29,905 nucleotides of DNA from Syntrophaceae bacterium UBA6112 (GTDB taxonomy: Bacteria > Desulfobacterota > Syntrophia > Syntrophales > UBA5619): NCBI GenBank assembly GCA_002423465.1, contig DIWG01000047.1, forward strand, positions 1-29,905, written 5' to 3'. Position numbers and translations under genes: made by a program. The notes below the pieces were generated by a model that saw nothing but the letters and a program-made list of their open reading frames with translations, was not told where the DNA came from and searched no databases. Within the stretch, counting starts at the first letter, position 1; each line of letters opens with the position of its first letter. This document shows, one piece after another, positions 22,061-29,905 of the stretch.

Positions 22061-24272
22061 GGGCAGCCTCCGTGAATTCGTGCAATAGGGAACGGATGTC
22101 TGAATGCACATTCACATTGTATCGTGCCTTGGACATTTGTGTCCCCACTTTGATTGAAAAGGCTCCGTTCGGCATGACCGCGAACAGATCCTCATCCGTC
22201 CAATCATCTCCTGCCACGAAGATGAAGGAAAATACGGCCGAGAGAAAGAATCGCTGGAAGAAGATTCCCTTGCTGATTCCGGTCACTCTCATTTCAACGC
22301 ACCTGTTTCCCGGCAAGACATGGGTGCGAAGGTTGGTTGTCAGATTGGAGAGCATGTCGATCAATTCATGCGCGGCGGTTGAAGCCGACTCGCTTTCCGC
22401 CTTGCGGTAATGCCAAACCAGCGAGAAATCCTTCTCTTCGATGAACGACAGAGGAATTCTGTCCACATACAGGTTCAGAAGCGGACGGATCTCCTTCTTC
22501 CATGCATCGCTGGGAGGAGTGATTGTCGGTTCCCAATTCTCGAAGGGAGAGCGCTTGACCCAACCTCCATGTTCGGCAACCAAAATGGCGTTTGTTGCCT
22601 TGAACCACGTTCCCAGGGTTTCTCTGTCTCGACCGCTGACGATGACCAGGGTGGTTTGCGGAATGGCCGTCAGTCGATTCAGTATGATCAACAGCTCGTC
22701 GTCCGGGACCGCCATGTAAGGTTCACTCGCGAAGGGAACGAGAGTGCCGTCATAATCGAGCAGAATCAGCCGATTTTCCGCAATCGCAAACTTGGTGACC
22801 ATATTCGCGCGAGATGCGGCATCGAGATGCCTCACTCCGAGTTCCTTTGTGATTTCCTTGATCTTCCGCAAGCTGGTCAAGACACGATTGATCCACCATT
22901 CGATATTGTGGATTTGCAACCGTTCCCGCATGGAACGATTGCGACGTTGCTGCTCTTCAGGCGGCATCGTGAGGGCATGGTGCAGTCCTTCGCAGATTTC
23001 CTCCTCGCTGTTGGGATTTACCTGGATCGACTCGACCAATTCCTTTGCAGATCCGGCCATCTCGCTCAGGATCAATACACCGGTATTGTCCTGTTTGACG
23101 GCAAGGTATTCTTTCGCAATGAGATTCATCCCATCCCTGAGCGGTGTTACGAGCGCGACATCGGCAATGCCGTAGAGGCCGATCAACTCGCCAAAGGTGA
23201 GCGACCGATAAATGTAGCTGATCGGAGTCCAGTCGAGTGCTCCGAATTCGCTGTTGATGTTGCCTACGCATTCATCAATCTCCCGCTTGAGCGCGGCGTA
23301 ACGCTCGACCCGTTCCCGGGATGGAACAACGACGAGAACGAATACGATCCTCTCGCGCCATTGCGGATACCGCCGGAAGAACAGCCGGATTGCGCGGAGG
23401 CTTTGCGGAATGCCTTTCGTGTAATCAAGGCGGGAAACATTGAACACGGTCTTGCGTGTATTCATTCGACGGATTTTTTCGATTTCCTTATGGAGTGAGG
23501 GATTGCGCATAGCTGTCGAATACTTCGCAAAGTCGATCCCCATGGGGAATACATCGACCTGTAAAGCGCGTTTGCCGTCCATAATCTGACCGAGATTGTT
23601 GTCTATTCCCAGTGTCCGACGCACGCAGCCGAGGAATGCCTGTGCGTAGTCATGCGTGTGAAAACCGATCAGGTCCAAGTTGAGCATGCTCTCCAGGATT
23701 TCCCGATGCTGAGGCATGAGGCGAAAGATGTCGTATTGCGGGAAGGGGATATGGAGGAAGAATCCCATCGTCGCGTCGGGAAGATGTTTGCGAAGATACC
23801 GCGAGACCAGCAGGAGGTGGTAATCGTGGATCCAGATCGTGTCGCCGGACCTGTAAAACTCGAGCACCTGCCGGCTGAAGAGTTCATTGGCTTTTTTGTA
23901 AGCCTCCCATTCGACCGACGAAAACTTGGCGTAACTTGGGAGGGAGTGAAATATTGGCCAGAGGGTCCGGTTTGAAAAACCCTCGTAATAGCGTTCCGAA
24001 ACCTGTTTAGACATAAAAACGGGGTGAAAATTATAAGCATCCGTGAGTTTTTTGCTGATCGCCTGCCGGTCGTCCTGTTCGACAAATCCCGGCCAACCAA
24101 TCCACAGGGTCTCGTACTCGTCGTGCAAAGAGAGAAGCCCGCTCACCAAACCCCCGCTGCTGGGCGTCACTTCAGGGATTCCCTCACCATACCGGACGGT
24201 CATCGGAAGTCGGTTGGAGACAATCAAAATCCTTTTTTTATTGAGGACATCAACCATTGAGTTCTTGTCCAT
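22044..24272 (-). CDS. Bifunctional trehalose-6-phosphate synthase/phosphatase (OtsA-OtsB fusion)
   Basis: The 742-residue protein fuses two steps of trehalose synthesis. Residues 1-485 are a GT20 synthase (UDP- or GDP-glucose plus glucose-6-phosphate) with SGGLVSGL, WIHDYHLLLV, SRLDYTKGI (R281, K286) and LRDGMNLIAKEYLA. Residues about 495-735 are a HAD phosphatase with LLDYDGTL (D506, D508), VSGRDRETL, AEHGG and the metal motif GDDWTDEDLF. All catalytic motifs seem intact, so both steps should work. The start at 24272 has AAAGGACGGG upstream. It is flanked by an M23 peptidase gene and a treT-like gene in one minus-strand operon, consistent with a response to osmotic or desiccation stress. 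Confidence 0.95.
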   Translation of the reverse strand: MDKNSMVDVLNKKRILIVSNRLPMTVRYGEGIPEVTPSSGGLVSGLLSLHDEYETLWIGWPGFVEQDDRQAISKKLTDAYNFHPVFMSKQVSERYYEGFSNRTLWPIFHSLPSYAKFSSVEWEAYKKANELFSRQVLEFYRSGDTIWIHDYHLLLVSRYLRKHLPDATMGFFLHIPFPQYDIFRLMPQHREILESMLNLDLIGFHTHDYAQAFLGCVRRTLGIDNNLGQIMDGKRALQVDVFPMGIDFAKYSTAMRNPSLHKEIEKIRRMNTRKTVFNVSRLDYTKGIPQSLRAIRLFFRRYPQWRERIVFVLVVVPSRERVERYAALKREIDECVGNINSEFGALDWTPISYIYRSLTFGELIGLYGIADVALVTPLRDGMNLIAKEYLAVKQDNTGVLILSEMAGSAKELVESIQVNPNSEEEICEGLHHALTMPPEEQQRRNRSMRERLQIHNIEWWINRVLTSLRKIKEITKELGVRHLDAASRANMVTKFAIAENRLILLDYDGTLVPFASEPYMAVPDDELLIILNRLTAIPQTTLVIVSGRDRETLGTWFKATNAILVAEHGGWVKRSPFENWEPTITPPSDAWKKEIRPLLNLYVDRIPLSFIEEKDFSLVWHYRKAESESASTAAHELIDMLSNLTTNLRTHVLPGNRCVEMRVTGISKGIFFQRFFLSAVFSFIFVAGDDWTDEDLFAVMPNGAFSIKVGTQMSKARYNVNVHSDIRSLLHEFTEAAHARNR

Positions 24273-24332
24273 ATTCCCGTCCTTTCAGTAAACGACCACC
24301 GGTTGAAGACGGGTTTTGTTAATAATCCTTGC

Positions 24333-25583
24333 CTATGTTGATTCCCGCATCGGCTTCCGCGGCGTATCGCAAACCTCGATGGTTGAGAAATAGGAATCCA
24401 TCCGGTCCCGAAGCGCCTTGAAAGCGGCCAGCTCTTTTCGGGAGATCGACCCGCCTTCAGGAATTTTAATCTTCAGCGGATTGACGCATTTATCACTGAC
24501 CCTGACTTCATAATGGAGATGGGGCCCCGTGGAAAGACCGGTTGATCCGACATTGCCGATGATCTGACCCTGCTCCACGGTCCTGCCCCTTTTGACTCCC
24601 TTAGAAATTTTAGATAAATGGCCGTAGTAGGTTTTCCAGCCATTGGGATGTCTGATGATGACCATGTTGCCGTAGGAGCCCTTCCAACCGGCATGGATGA
24701 CCCTTCCATCGCCGACGGCGGAAACAGGCGTCCCGGATGCTGCGGCGTAATCGAGACCATTATGGGGTCTTCGGATTTTGAGAATGGGATGAAGACGTCC
24801 CTTGGAGAAACCGGAGCTGATCCTCCGGAAATTGAGAGGCGTTTTCAGAAAGGCATTTCGCAGCAATTTCCCCACTTCGTCATAGTAATCGGATTTGCCG
24901 TCATGATCGAAGCGGTAGGCCTTGAAACGCTCGCCATTATTGGTAAAATCAGCGGCGACAATATTGCCATACTTTTTGAATACCCCATTGCGAAAGAAAC
25001 CTTCGACAACGATGCGATAGGAGTCGCTCTTTCGCAGATCCGCGCTAAAATCGATGTTCCAAGCGAAGATATCGGAAAGCTGCAGGGCCAACAATAGATG
25101 TTCATGATCCTGGCCGATGGAGGAAATCAGGTTGTCTTCGATGGTCCCGGAAAGGGTCAGAAGTTTCATTTCATAGGGAATAACGGCCTTTTCCGCTTGA
25201 AAACCCGTCGCGATTTTCCGGATTTTCAGAAAAGAATCCCGGTCGATCCGGTAAACGAAAGAATTGACCCGATTCTGACCGTCAACAGTCACCGTGTAAG
25301 ATTGTCCGGGATGGACTGTTCGCAGCGGATGAACCTTGGCCGCCACTTCCCGCATCTCAAAGAGCTCCCTGATGTTGAGGCCATGCTTGGCGAAAATGGC
25401 CAGGAGGGTCTCCCCATTCAGGACCTTGCCCTGGATGGCCCGGAACTCCGGCCGCACCGGAAGTGATTTTTGTTCGGTATTGACATGAAACAATGGAGTG
25501 ATTGTAAGACCCAGGCATGCAATGACCAAAACCGCCAGGGTGAATAGCAAAGCCTTTCTTCTTTTCAAATGTCCGCCCCTCAT
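24333..25583 (-). CDS. M23 family murein endopeptidase (MepM-like)
   Basis: The 416-residue protein has an N-terminal membrane anchor or signal (LLFTLAVLVIACLGLTI), then an OapA/LysM-like region (GETLLAIFAKHGLN, HPGQSYTV). A central domain follows, and the last third is a peptidase M23 domain. The zinc ligands are visible in RPHNGLDYAA (H and D), GHLSKISKGVKRG and GPHLHYE. Such enzymes cut peptide crosslinks in murein to allow growth. The length and layout match MepM. The start is the ATG at 25583-25581; a TTG one codon earlier is also possible. It sits 61 bp upstream of otsAB and 83 bp downstream of the anchored unknown gene in one operon. Confidence 0.9.
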   Translation of the reverse strand: MRGGHLKRRKALLFTLAVLVIACLGLTITPLFHVNTEQKSLPVRPEFRAIQGKVLNGETLLAIFAKHGLNIRELFEMREVAAKVHPLRTVHPGQSYTVTVDGQNRVNSFVYRIDRDSFLKIRKIATGFQAEKAVIPYEMKLLTLSGTIEDNLISSIGQDHEHLLLALQLSDIFAWNIDFSADLRKSDSYRIVVEGFFRNGVFKKYGNIVAADFTNNGERFKAYRFDHDGKSDYYDEVGKLLRNAFLKTPLNFRRISSGFSKGRLHPILKIRRPHNGLDYAAASGTPVSAVGDGRVIHAGWKGSYGNMVIIRHPNGWKTYYGHLSKISKGVKRGRTVEQGQIIGNVGSTGLSTGPHLHYEVRVSDKCVNPLKIKIPEGGSISRKELAAFKALRDRMDSYFSTIEVCDTPRKPMREST

Positions 25584-25666
25584 CAAAGAATCCCTACAGG
25601 AATAGGGAATGTTTCATTATCTTTTGGTGAATCCCGCCTTCACCGTGGCCGATCGGACGCAAGCTC

Positions 25667-26491
25667 TCAGTACCCGGCTCTGATGCTCTTCAGTGTATCG
25701 AGGTATTCCTCTTTGCGGGCCAGGTTCGCCGCGCTTTTCAGATCCCTCATCAGAACGTCGAGCGGCGGGCGGATATCGAGTCCAAGGTTGTTGAGCCTGC
25801 GCCGGTTGGCCTGGTCCAGGATAAGGATGCAGTAGTACTGGGTCAGCATCCTCACCCGGGAGTCCCGCCGTATCAGGTAAGACGATCCGCCAAGGGTGTT
25901 GAGGAAAAATACGGCATAGGGGTAGACATCCTTCAGGGATACCTGCAGCGCAGGGCCGTCTGGCCTGCACTTTTCCTGCAAGTCCATGGCCTGATAGAGA
26001 ACTGCAAAGGAGGACTCTATGATATCCCCTTCCTTCCGGATGATGTCCCGCAGCAGCAGGGTATTCTTTTTCCCAAGAACCCGGTAGAAGTGTGCCTTGT
26101 TCTGGAGAACCCTCATGAGGTCGTCCGTTTCCAGTTGTACGAGCGGTGGCCTATCGAGCAATCGGGCCAGGAGGCTCTTGAAGTGCTCGAAACTTCCTCC
26201 CTTGAGCTGACGGGACGCGATATAGCCCTGCCGGTCCAGATAGGCGAAAAGCGCTTGAAGCTTTTCCCGATTCTCCTTGCAAACATCCTCCGCCGCCGGC
26301 GCACGATCCGCAGTCGGTGATTGCACCCCGGGCACGACCGTGACGGCGGGGCCAAAGACCTCCGACGTTTTTTTGACCCGTTCCGGGCCGCCTCTCTCCA
26401 GGCCCCAATAAAGGTATGCCGCCAGTCCCAGAACGACGATCAGGACAACAATCAGGATCTTCTTGATGGGTACCTTTCGTTTTGTCTCCAT
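25667..26491 (-). CDS. Membrane-anchored protein of unknown function
   Basis: The 274-residue product starts METKRKVPIKKILIVVLIVV, a basic N-terminus and a single helix continuing to AAYLYWGL, so it is an inner-membrane anchored periplasmic protein. After a Pro-rich linker (about 45-65) comes a mostly helical domain with a single early cysteine (AEDVCKENREKL) and a second in LQEKCRPDG. I do not recognise a family. GGAGGAACCT before the ATG is a good ribosome-binding site. It lies between marR and the M23 peptidase gene, so a role in envelope maintenance is a reasonable guess from position only. Confidence 0.8.
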   Translation of the reverse strand: METKRKVPIKKILIVVLIVVLGLAAYLYWGLERGGPERVKKTSEVFGPAVTVVPGVQSPTADRAPAAEDVCKENREKLQALFAYLDRQGYIASRQLKGGSFEHFKSLLARLLDRPPLVQLETDDLMRVLQNKAHFYRVLGKKNTLLLRDIIRKEGDIIESSFAVLYQAMDLQEKCRPDGPALQVSLKDVYPYAVFFLNTLGGSSYLIRRDSRVRMLTQYYCILILDQANRRRLNNLGLDIRPPLDVLMRDLKSAANLARKEEYLDTLKSIRAGY

Positions 26492-26586
26492 AGAGGTTCC
26501 TCCATCAACAACCAGTGATTTTGTTATACCGTAAAATCAATTCGTTCTGTTTGCTCATCGGCCATGAATTCCTGAAGCGACCCTTG

Positions 26587-27105
26587 TCATCCGTCAGGTC
26601 CTTTTGCCGTTTTTTTCTGCGCTGCCGGCAAATTCACTTCCGGTGAAAGAATGAGCCTCGGTGGAATTTCCTGTGCCCCGAGGATATGAACCAGTTCGTC
26701 CAAGCTTGCGGATATATCCTTCAGTTTCGTGAGCGGCAGAACCTCCAGCCTGGTAACCAATAAATGCTGTGCAACGTGCGGCGCTTTAGCCAATATCTCA
26801 TTACCGGCATCCGTCAGCTCTATTTTTACAACACGCCGGTCTTTATTGGTGCGTATCCTTTGAATGAGACCCCGCAATTCAAGGCGGTTCAGTATTCCAA
26901 CAACCGTAGCCGGTTGAATATACATTTTGGCGGCCAGATCGGACACCCTGACCGAAGAGAGTTCCCCGATCAGTTTGATGGCCCATAACTGAGGTCCGGT
27001 CAGACCGGTTTCACGTTTGGACTTCTTGGAATGTTCGTGGATCACCTGAAATACTTTTCGAATATCATTAATAATTTCTGTAATCACCCCTGATTTTCTT
27101 TCCAT
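26587..27105 (-). CDS. MarR family transcriptional regulator
   Basis: The 172-residue protein carries a winged helix-turn-helix: LTGPQLWAIKLIGELSSVRV, then DLAAKMYIQPATVVGILNRL as the recognition region and the wing RTNKDRRVVKIELTDAG. It is longer than the usual ~145 residues because of a C-terminal tail (PRLILSPEVNLPAAQKKTA). It should act as a dimer on a palindrome. CAAATGATTTG and related sequences lie in the intergenic region shared with the divergent pal-like gene and probably form its operator, so it could control itself, the downstream envelope/trehalose genes and pal. AAGGGGT precedes the ATG at 27105. Confidence 0.92.
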   Translation of the reverse strand: MERKSGVITEIINDIRKVFQVIHEHSKKSKRETGLTGPQLWAIKLIGELSSVRVSDLAAKMYIQPATVVGILNRLELRGLIQRIRTNKDRRVVKIELTDAGNEILAKAPHVAQHLLVTRLEVLPLTKLKDISASLDELVHILGAQEIPPRLILSPEVNLPAAQKKTAKGPDG

Positions 27106-27161
27106 AGATACCCCTTGGCTGTTGAGGATAGTTGATTTCTAACATGTTTTTTATTATGTCT

Positions 27162-27213
27162 CAAATCATTTATGATAATATGATTTTAATACAAATGATT
27201 TGTGTGCTATATT
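27162..27213 (+). promoter_or_regulatory. Promoter of the pal-like gene with MarR-type palindromes
   Basis: An extended -10 box (TGCTATATT, -10 at 27208-27213) has the palindrome CAAAT-G-ATTTG (27192-27202) between it and a weak -35 (TTTAAT, 27185-27190). A second related site, CAAATCATTT at 27162-27171, is an exact inverted repeat of AAATGATTTG in the first. This layout suits repression by the MarR protein encoded divergently at 27105. Confidence 0.6.
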
Positions 27214-27277
27214 CAGCCATGCTTTCATTTTGAGAACTAAACATAAACGGATATCAACAAACTATAGAGGGGAGAAG

Positions 27278-27937
27278 ATGAGAAAAAAGAAAACGCTGCG
27301 GATAGGGTTGGCTACTATGGTTTTGTTTCTGTCTTTTGTATTGTTTGCAGGTTGTACCAAAAAGAGCCCCATGAGGAGCGAAACATGGGCCCCCGGGGAA
27401 CAGAAACCCACAGTGCAGGCCCCGGCGCATGCCTTGACGGACGACAAAGAGACCAGGAAGAGTGCATTCGGTGAGCAGACGCTCGCGGATCAGGGACTCA
27501 GAGAACAAACGCTCCGAGATCAACGGGCCGGAGGGAAAGTTCTCGAAGGAGCCAAAGGAGGGGCCACAGAGAATGAGATAGCGATTCTCCAGGAACTTCA
27601 GATTCCCGACATCCATTTCGATTTCAACGAATACAAGCTTTCGGTGGAAAACCAGGCAATCCTGAGGGCAGCCGCCCAAGCCTATCTGAAATATACACAT
27701 TATACGTTTGTAATCGAAGGACACTGCGATGAGCGGGGCACCGCGGAATACAACCTGGCACTGGGCCAGAAGCGCGCCGAAGAAGCAGCCAAATTCCTTA
27801 TGAACCTGGGCATCGCGCAGGAGCGGATCAAGACGATCAGCTATGGCAAGGAGAGGCCTCTGGATCCCGGGCATGACGAAACGGCCCTGGCCAAAAACCG
27901 AAGGGACCACTTTGTTGTATCCCAATCAGTAAAGTAG
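27278..27937 (+). CDS. pal: Pal-like OmpA-domain lipoprotein
   Basis: The 219-residue product starts MRKKKTLRIGLATMVLFLSF and has the lipobox LFAGC, so it is a lipoprotein. A low-complexity linker with repeated E-Q-T-L and D-Q units (FGEQTLADQGLREQTLRDQ) precedes an OmpA-like peptidoglycan-binding domain with IHFDFNEYKL, EGHCDERGTAEYNLALGQKR and ISYGKERP. It fits Pal, which tethers outer membrane to murein together with Tol. No tol genes are nearby. The start at 27278 has GAGGGGAGAAG directly upstream; a longer in-frame start at 27200 lies before the -10 box and can be ruled out. Confidence 0.9.
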   Translation: MRKKKTLRIGLATMVLFLSFVLFAGCTKKSPMRSETWAPGEQKPTVQAPAHALTDDKETRKSAFGEQTLADQGLREQTLRDQRAGGKVLEGAKGGATENEIAILQELQIPDIHFDFNEYKLSVENQAILRAAAQAYLKYTHYTFVIEGHCDERGTAEYNLALGQKRAEEAAKFLMNLGIAQERIKTISYGKERPLDPGHDETALAKNRRDHFVVSQSVK

Positions 27938-28085
27938 CCCTCATTGCTGAAAACTCTTCACGTATGGGATAATCAAAAAAGTTGTATAAGAAAAATCTAT
28001 CTTGAACAGGGCGCATCCAGACCAACGTCCTATTTCATGATCGCCGGTTACGGGAAAACGGACAAGGGGAGCGACAGCAGAGTCG

Positions 28086-29438
28086 ATGAAAAAAAGTCTG
28101 GTTGAAGAGTCGGTTCTTTTTATCAGCGTCTTGAAATGGGTCATTCTGGCAACAGGGATCGGAATGGCCGTAGGTCTTTCAACGACGGTCTTCCTGAAAA
28201 TTTTGGACTTCAGCATTTCCCACATCCAGGTTTCTCCATATTCTTTTCTGTTGTTGCCCATAGGTCTGTTTATCAGCGCCCTTGCCGTTCAATATCTTTC
28301 TCCCGATGCAAAAGGATATGGAACGGAAAAAGTGATCGAAGCCGTTCACAAACACTCGGGGAAAATGTCTGCCGTCGTCGCGCCCGTAAAATTATTCGCC
28401 ACGATCGTCACCACCGCAACGGGGGGATCCGTTGGACAGGTCGGACCCTGCGCGCAGATCGGGGGGGCGCTGTCATCTCTCTTTGCGGACATCTTGAAAT
28501 TCGATGCCAATGATCGGAAAAAACTGGTGATCTGCGGGATCAGCGCCGGTTTTGCTTCCGTTCTGGGGGCGCCGATTGCCGGCGCCATTTTCGGGGTGGA
28601 GGTTCTCTTCATCGGGAGCATTCTCTATGAAGTGCTTCTGCCCTCATTTATATCGGGAATGATCGGTTATCAGATATCCTCCTATTTCGGAATAAACTAT
28701 TTTCAGTATCACCAGGATTTTATCCCGGCTTTTTCAGAAATGTTCTTTTTGAAGGTTGTTCTCGCAGGCATTTTTTTTGGAATTTGCGCCGCCGTTCTGA
28801 TCGAAATCCTCAAAGGCATCGATAAATTGGCCGGCCGGATCAACCTGTGGGCCCCGCTGAAGGCGCTGGCAGGCGGCGCCATTCTTGTGGGATTGACGTT
28901 CCTCACATCGACGAACTATCTGGGCCTGGGACTTGAAACGCTCAAGATTGCGATCAGCGGAGCCAAAATCGTCCCCTATGCATTTATCATGAAGGCCCTC
29001 TTTACGGGGATCACCTTCGGTTTCGGAGGCAGCGGGGGGATCATTACCCCCATACTCTTCATGGGCGCCGTCGCTGGAAGCGTATTCGGCGATTTTTTGG
29101 AATTGAATCGCGGAACTTTTGCCGCCATCGGCATGGTCGGCGTGTTGGCGGGCGCCGCCAACACGCCGATCGCCGCCAGCATCCTGGCCATGGAACTCTT
29201 TGGCTTGGAGATTGCCCCTTATGCTGCTGTTGCCTGCGTCGTCAGTTTCTTAATGACGGGCCATCGCAGCGTTTTCCCGACGCAGATTATGGGGTTGCAG
29301 AAATCGTCGTCCGTTCATGTCGAACTGGGCAATGAAGTGGAAACAGCGGAAACCTATTACGAACCGAGGGAAAAGAGTTTCATCGGCATCTGTCTGCGAC
29401 TTTACAATAAGATCAAAACCCGTAAACGCGTCGGTTGA
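28086..29438 (+). CDS. CLC-family anion channel/transporter
   Basis: The 450-residue membrane protein has the CLC fold: GYGTEKVIEAVHK (in place of GSGIPE), TGGSVGQVGPCAQIG, GAPIAGAIFGVEVLF and GFGGSGGIITPILFMGA near the third anion-binding region, then GAANTPIAASILAMELFG. The external gating glutamate of the G-K/R-E-G-P motif is replaced by valine (V119 in GQVGP), so gating or proton coupling should differ from that of E. coli ClcA. No CBS domains follow; the tail is short and charged. The start at 28086 has only a weak upstream AAGGGGAG. The gene converges with the HD-domain gene 18 bp away. Confidence 0.9.
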   Translation: MKKSLVEESVLFISVLKWVILATGIGMAVGLSTTVFLKILDFSISHIQVSPYSFLLLPIGLFISALAVQYLSPDAKGYGTEKVIEAVHKHSGKMSAVVAPVKLFATIVTTATGGSVGQVGPCAQIGGALSSLFADILKFDANDRKKLVICGISAGFASVLGAPIAGAIFGVEVLFIGSILYEVLLPSFISGMIGYQISSYFGINYFQYHQDFIPAFSEMFFLKVVLAGIFFGICAAVLIEILKGIDKLAGRINLWAPLKALAGGAILVGLTFLTSTNYLGLGLETLKIAISGAKIVPYAFIMKALFTGITFGFGGSGGIITPILFMGAVAGSVFGDFLELNRGTFAAIGMVGVLAGAANTPIAASILAMELFGLEIAPYAAVACVVSFLMTGHRSVFPTQIMGLQKSSSVHVELGNEVETAETYYEPREKSFIGICLRLYNKIKTRKRVG

Positions 29439-29456
29439 AGATTTCGGCGACGGGAC

Positions 29457-29905
29457 TTACGGATGGGGGAGCGATACATTTGCAACGTCACAGGGAACCT
29501 GGTTGAAGTCGCATCCGGGGTATGTGATACGACCGTGATAGTAACTGGAAAGGGTTTCCAAAAAGCTGTCGACGATCAGGTTTATTTCCGACAGCGTGAT
29601 GTCGCATTCTGAAAACTGTCCGTCTTGCGTCGTATCCGTGATGATCTTCCGGATCAGATCCAGAAGTTTTTCCCGGGCATGGCCATTGAGTGTCCGCGCG
29701 GCGGCTTCGATGCCATCGGCCAGCATCAGGATGGCTGCGGCCTTCGTTTGCGGTTTGGGACCGCGATAACGGTATTGCTCTTCTTGAACTTCTTCTCCGG
29801 TCGTCGCTGCCTCTTTCTTGGCTTTCTCGTAAAAAAATTGCATCAATTTGGTTCCATGGTGATGGGGAATCAGCTCGACGATCGCAGAAGGAAGATGCGC
29901 CTCCC
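29457..29905 (-). CDS. HD-domain phosphodiesterase (PgpH/7TMR-HDED type), C-terminal part
   Basis: Only the last ~149 residues lie in the window; the gene continues beyond 29905. The visible part reads IVELIPHHHGTKLMQFFYEK, then YRYRGPKPQTKAAAILMLAD and GIEAAARTL. These are hallmarks of the HD domain of PgpH-like proteins, where the HHGT segment and the AD in MLADGIEAA supply metal ligands. Such proteins are multi-pass membrane enzymes that hydrolyse cyclic di-AMP. The C-terminal tail (ITYPGCDFNQVPCDVANVSL) is not recognised. The N-terminus and membrane helices cannot be judged. Confidence 0.85.
   Translation of the reverse strand, partial: EAHLPSAIVELIPHHHGTKLMQFFYEKAKKEAATTGEEVQEEQYRYRGPKPQTKAAAILMLADGIEAAARTLNGHAREKLLDLIRKIITDTTQDGQFSECDITLSEINLIVDSFLETLSSYYHGRITYPGCDFNQVPCDVANVSLPHP

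Overview
The window looks like chromosomal DNA from an anaerobic, probably syntrophic or fermentative deltaproteobacterium (Desulfobacterota, Syntrophales-like). This rests on gene content: two electron-transfer-flavoprotein loci, a glycolate-oxidase-type FAD/Fe-S pair, remnants of acyl-CoA dehydrogenase and NDP-forming acyl-CoA synthetase genes, an aconitase-X pair, a TRAP-transporter remnant and many insertion-sequence scars. No rRNA or tRNA was seen, so the taxonomy is inference.

Region 1 (1-8070) is a redox/organic-acid cluster in partial decay. It holds a transposase scrap, the tail of a DUF126 (aconitase-X small subunit) gene, a maleate-isomerase/Asp-Glu-racemase family enzyme, a complete IS1634-like element (1362-3252, with matching ends and a 6-bp target duplication), the tail of a TRAP large permease, a cupin, an EtfA interrupted by one in-frame amber codon, a GlcD-like flavoprotein and a GlcF/HdrD-like CCG iron-sulfur protein. 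Together they suggest oxidation of a 2-hydroxy or dicarboxylic acid with electrons passed between flavoprotein, Etf and Fe-S protein.

Region 2 (8126-12371) is bracketed by an exact 33-bp inverted repeat. Inside are broken starts of an acyl-CoA synthetase and an acyl-CoA dehydrogenase (with a TetR-type palindrome before the latter), an intact etfB-etfA pair, a REP-like hairpin block and an aconitase-X large/small pair of visibly lower GC that ends in a strong terminator.

Region 3 (12372-17860) is a scrapyard. The N-terminus of a transposase, with its promoter, is joined to an N-terminally truncated RND efflux pump. A TetR-type operator/promoter then precedes an IS91-family transposase relic that has been hit repeatedly by small sequences: two 21-nt inserts that match each other at 18 of 21 positions (plus a probable third), a 25-nt REP palindrome, and a ~370-bp non-coding element with 32-bp inverted repeats and many TTATGTG motifs. 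This relic is the most unusual structure in the window.

Region 4 (17864-20808) is a three-gene ABC export operon: a NEW3-type secreted/membrane protein with a frameshift in its signal peptide, an ATPase and an ABC-2 permease. Region 5 (27105-20852, minus strand) reads marR, an anchored protein of unknown function, an M23 murein endopeptidase, a fused OtsA-OtsB trehalose enzyme and a TreT-like trehalose synthase, which looks like an envelope/osmotic-stress operon. Divergent from it, with a MarR-like palindrome in the shared promoter, is a Pal-type OmpA lipoprotein. A CLC-family anion transporter lacking the usual gating glutamate follows. The window ends in the C-terminal part of a PgpH-type HD phosphodiesterase on the minus strand.
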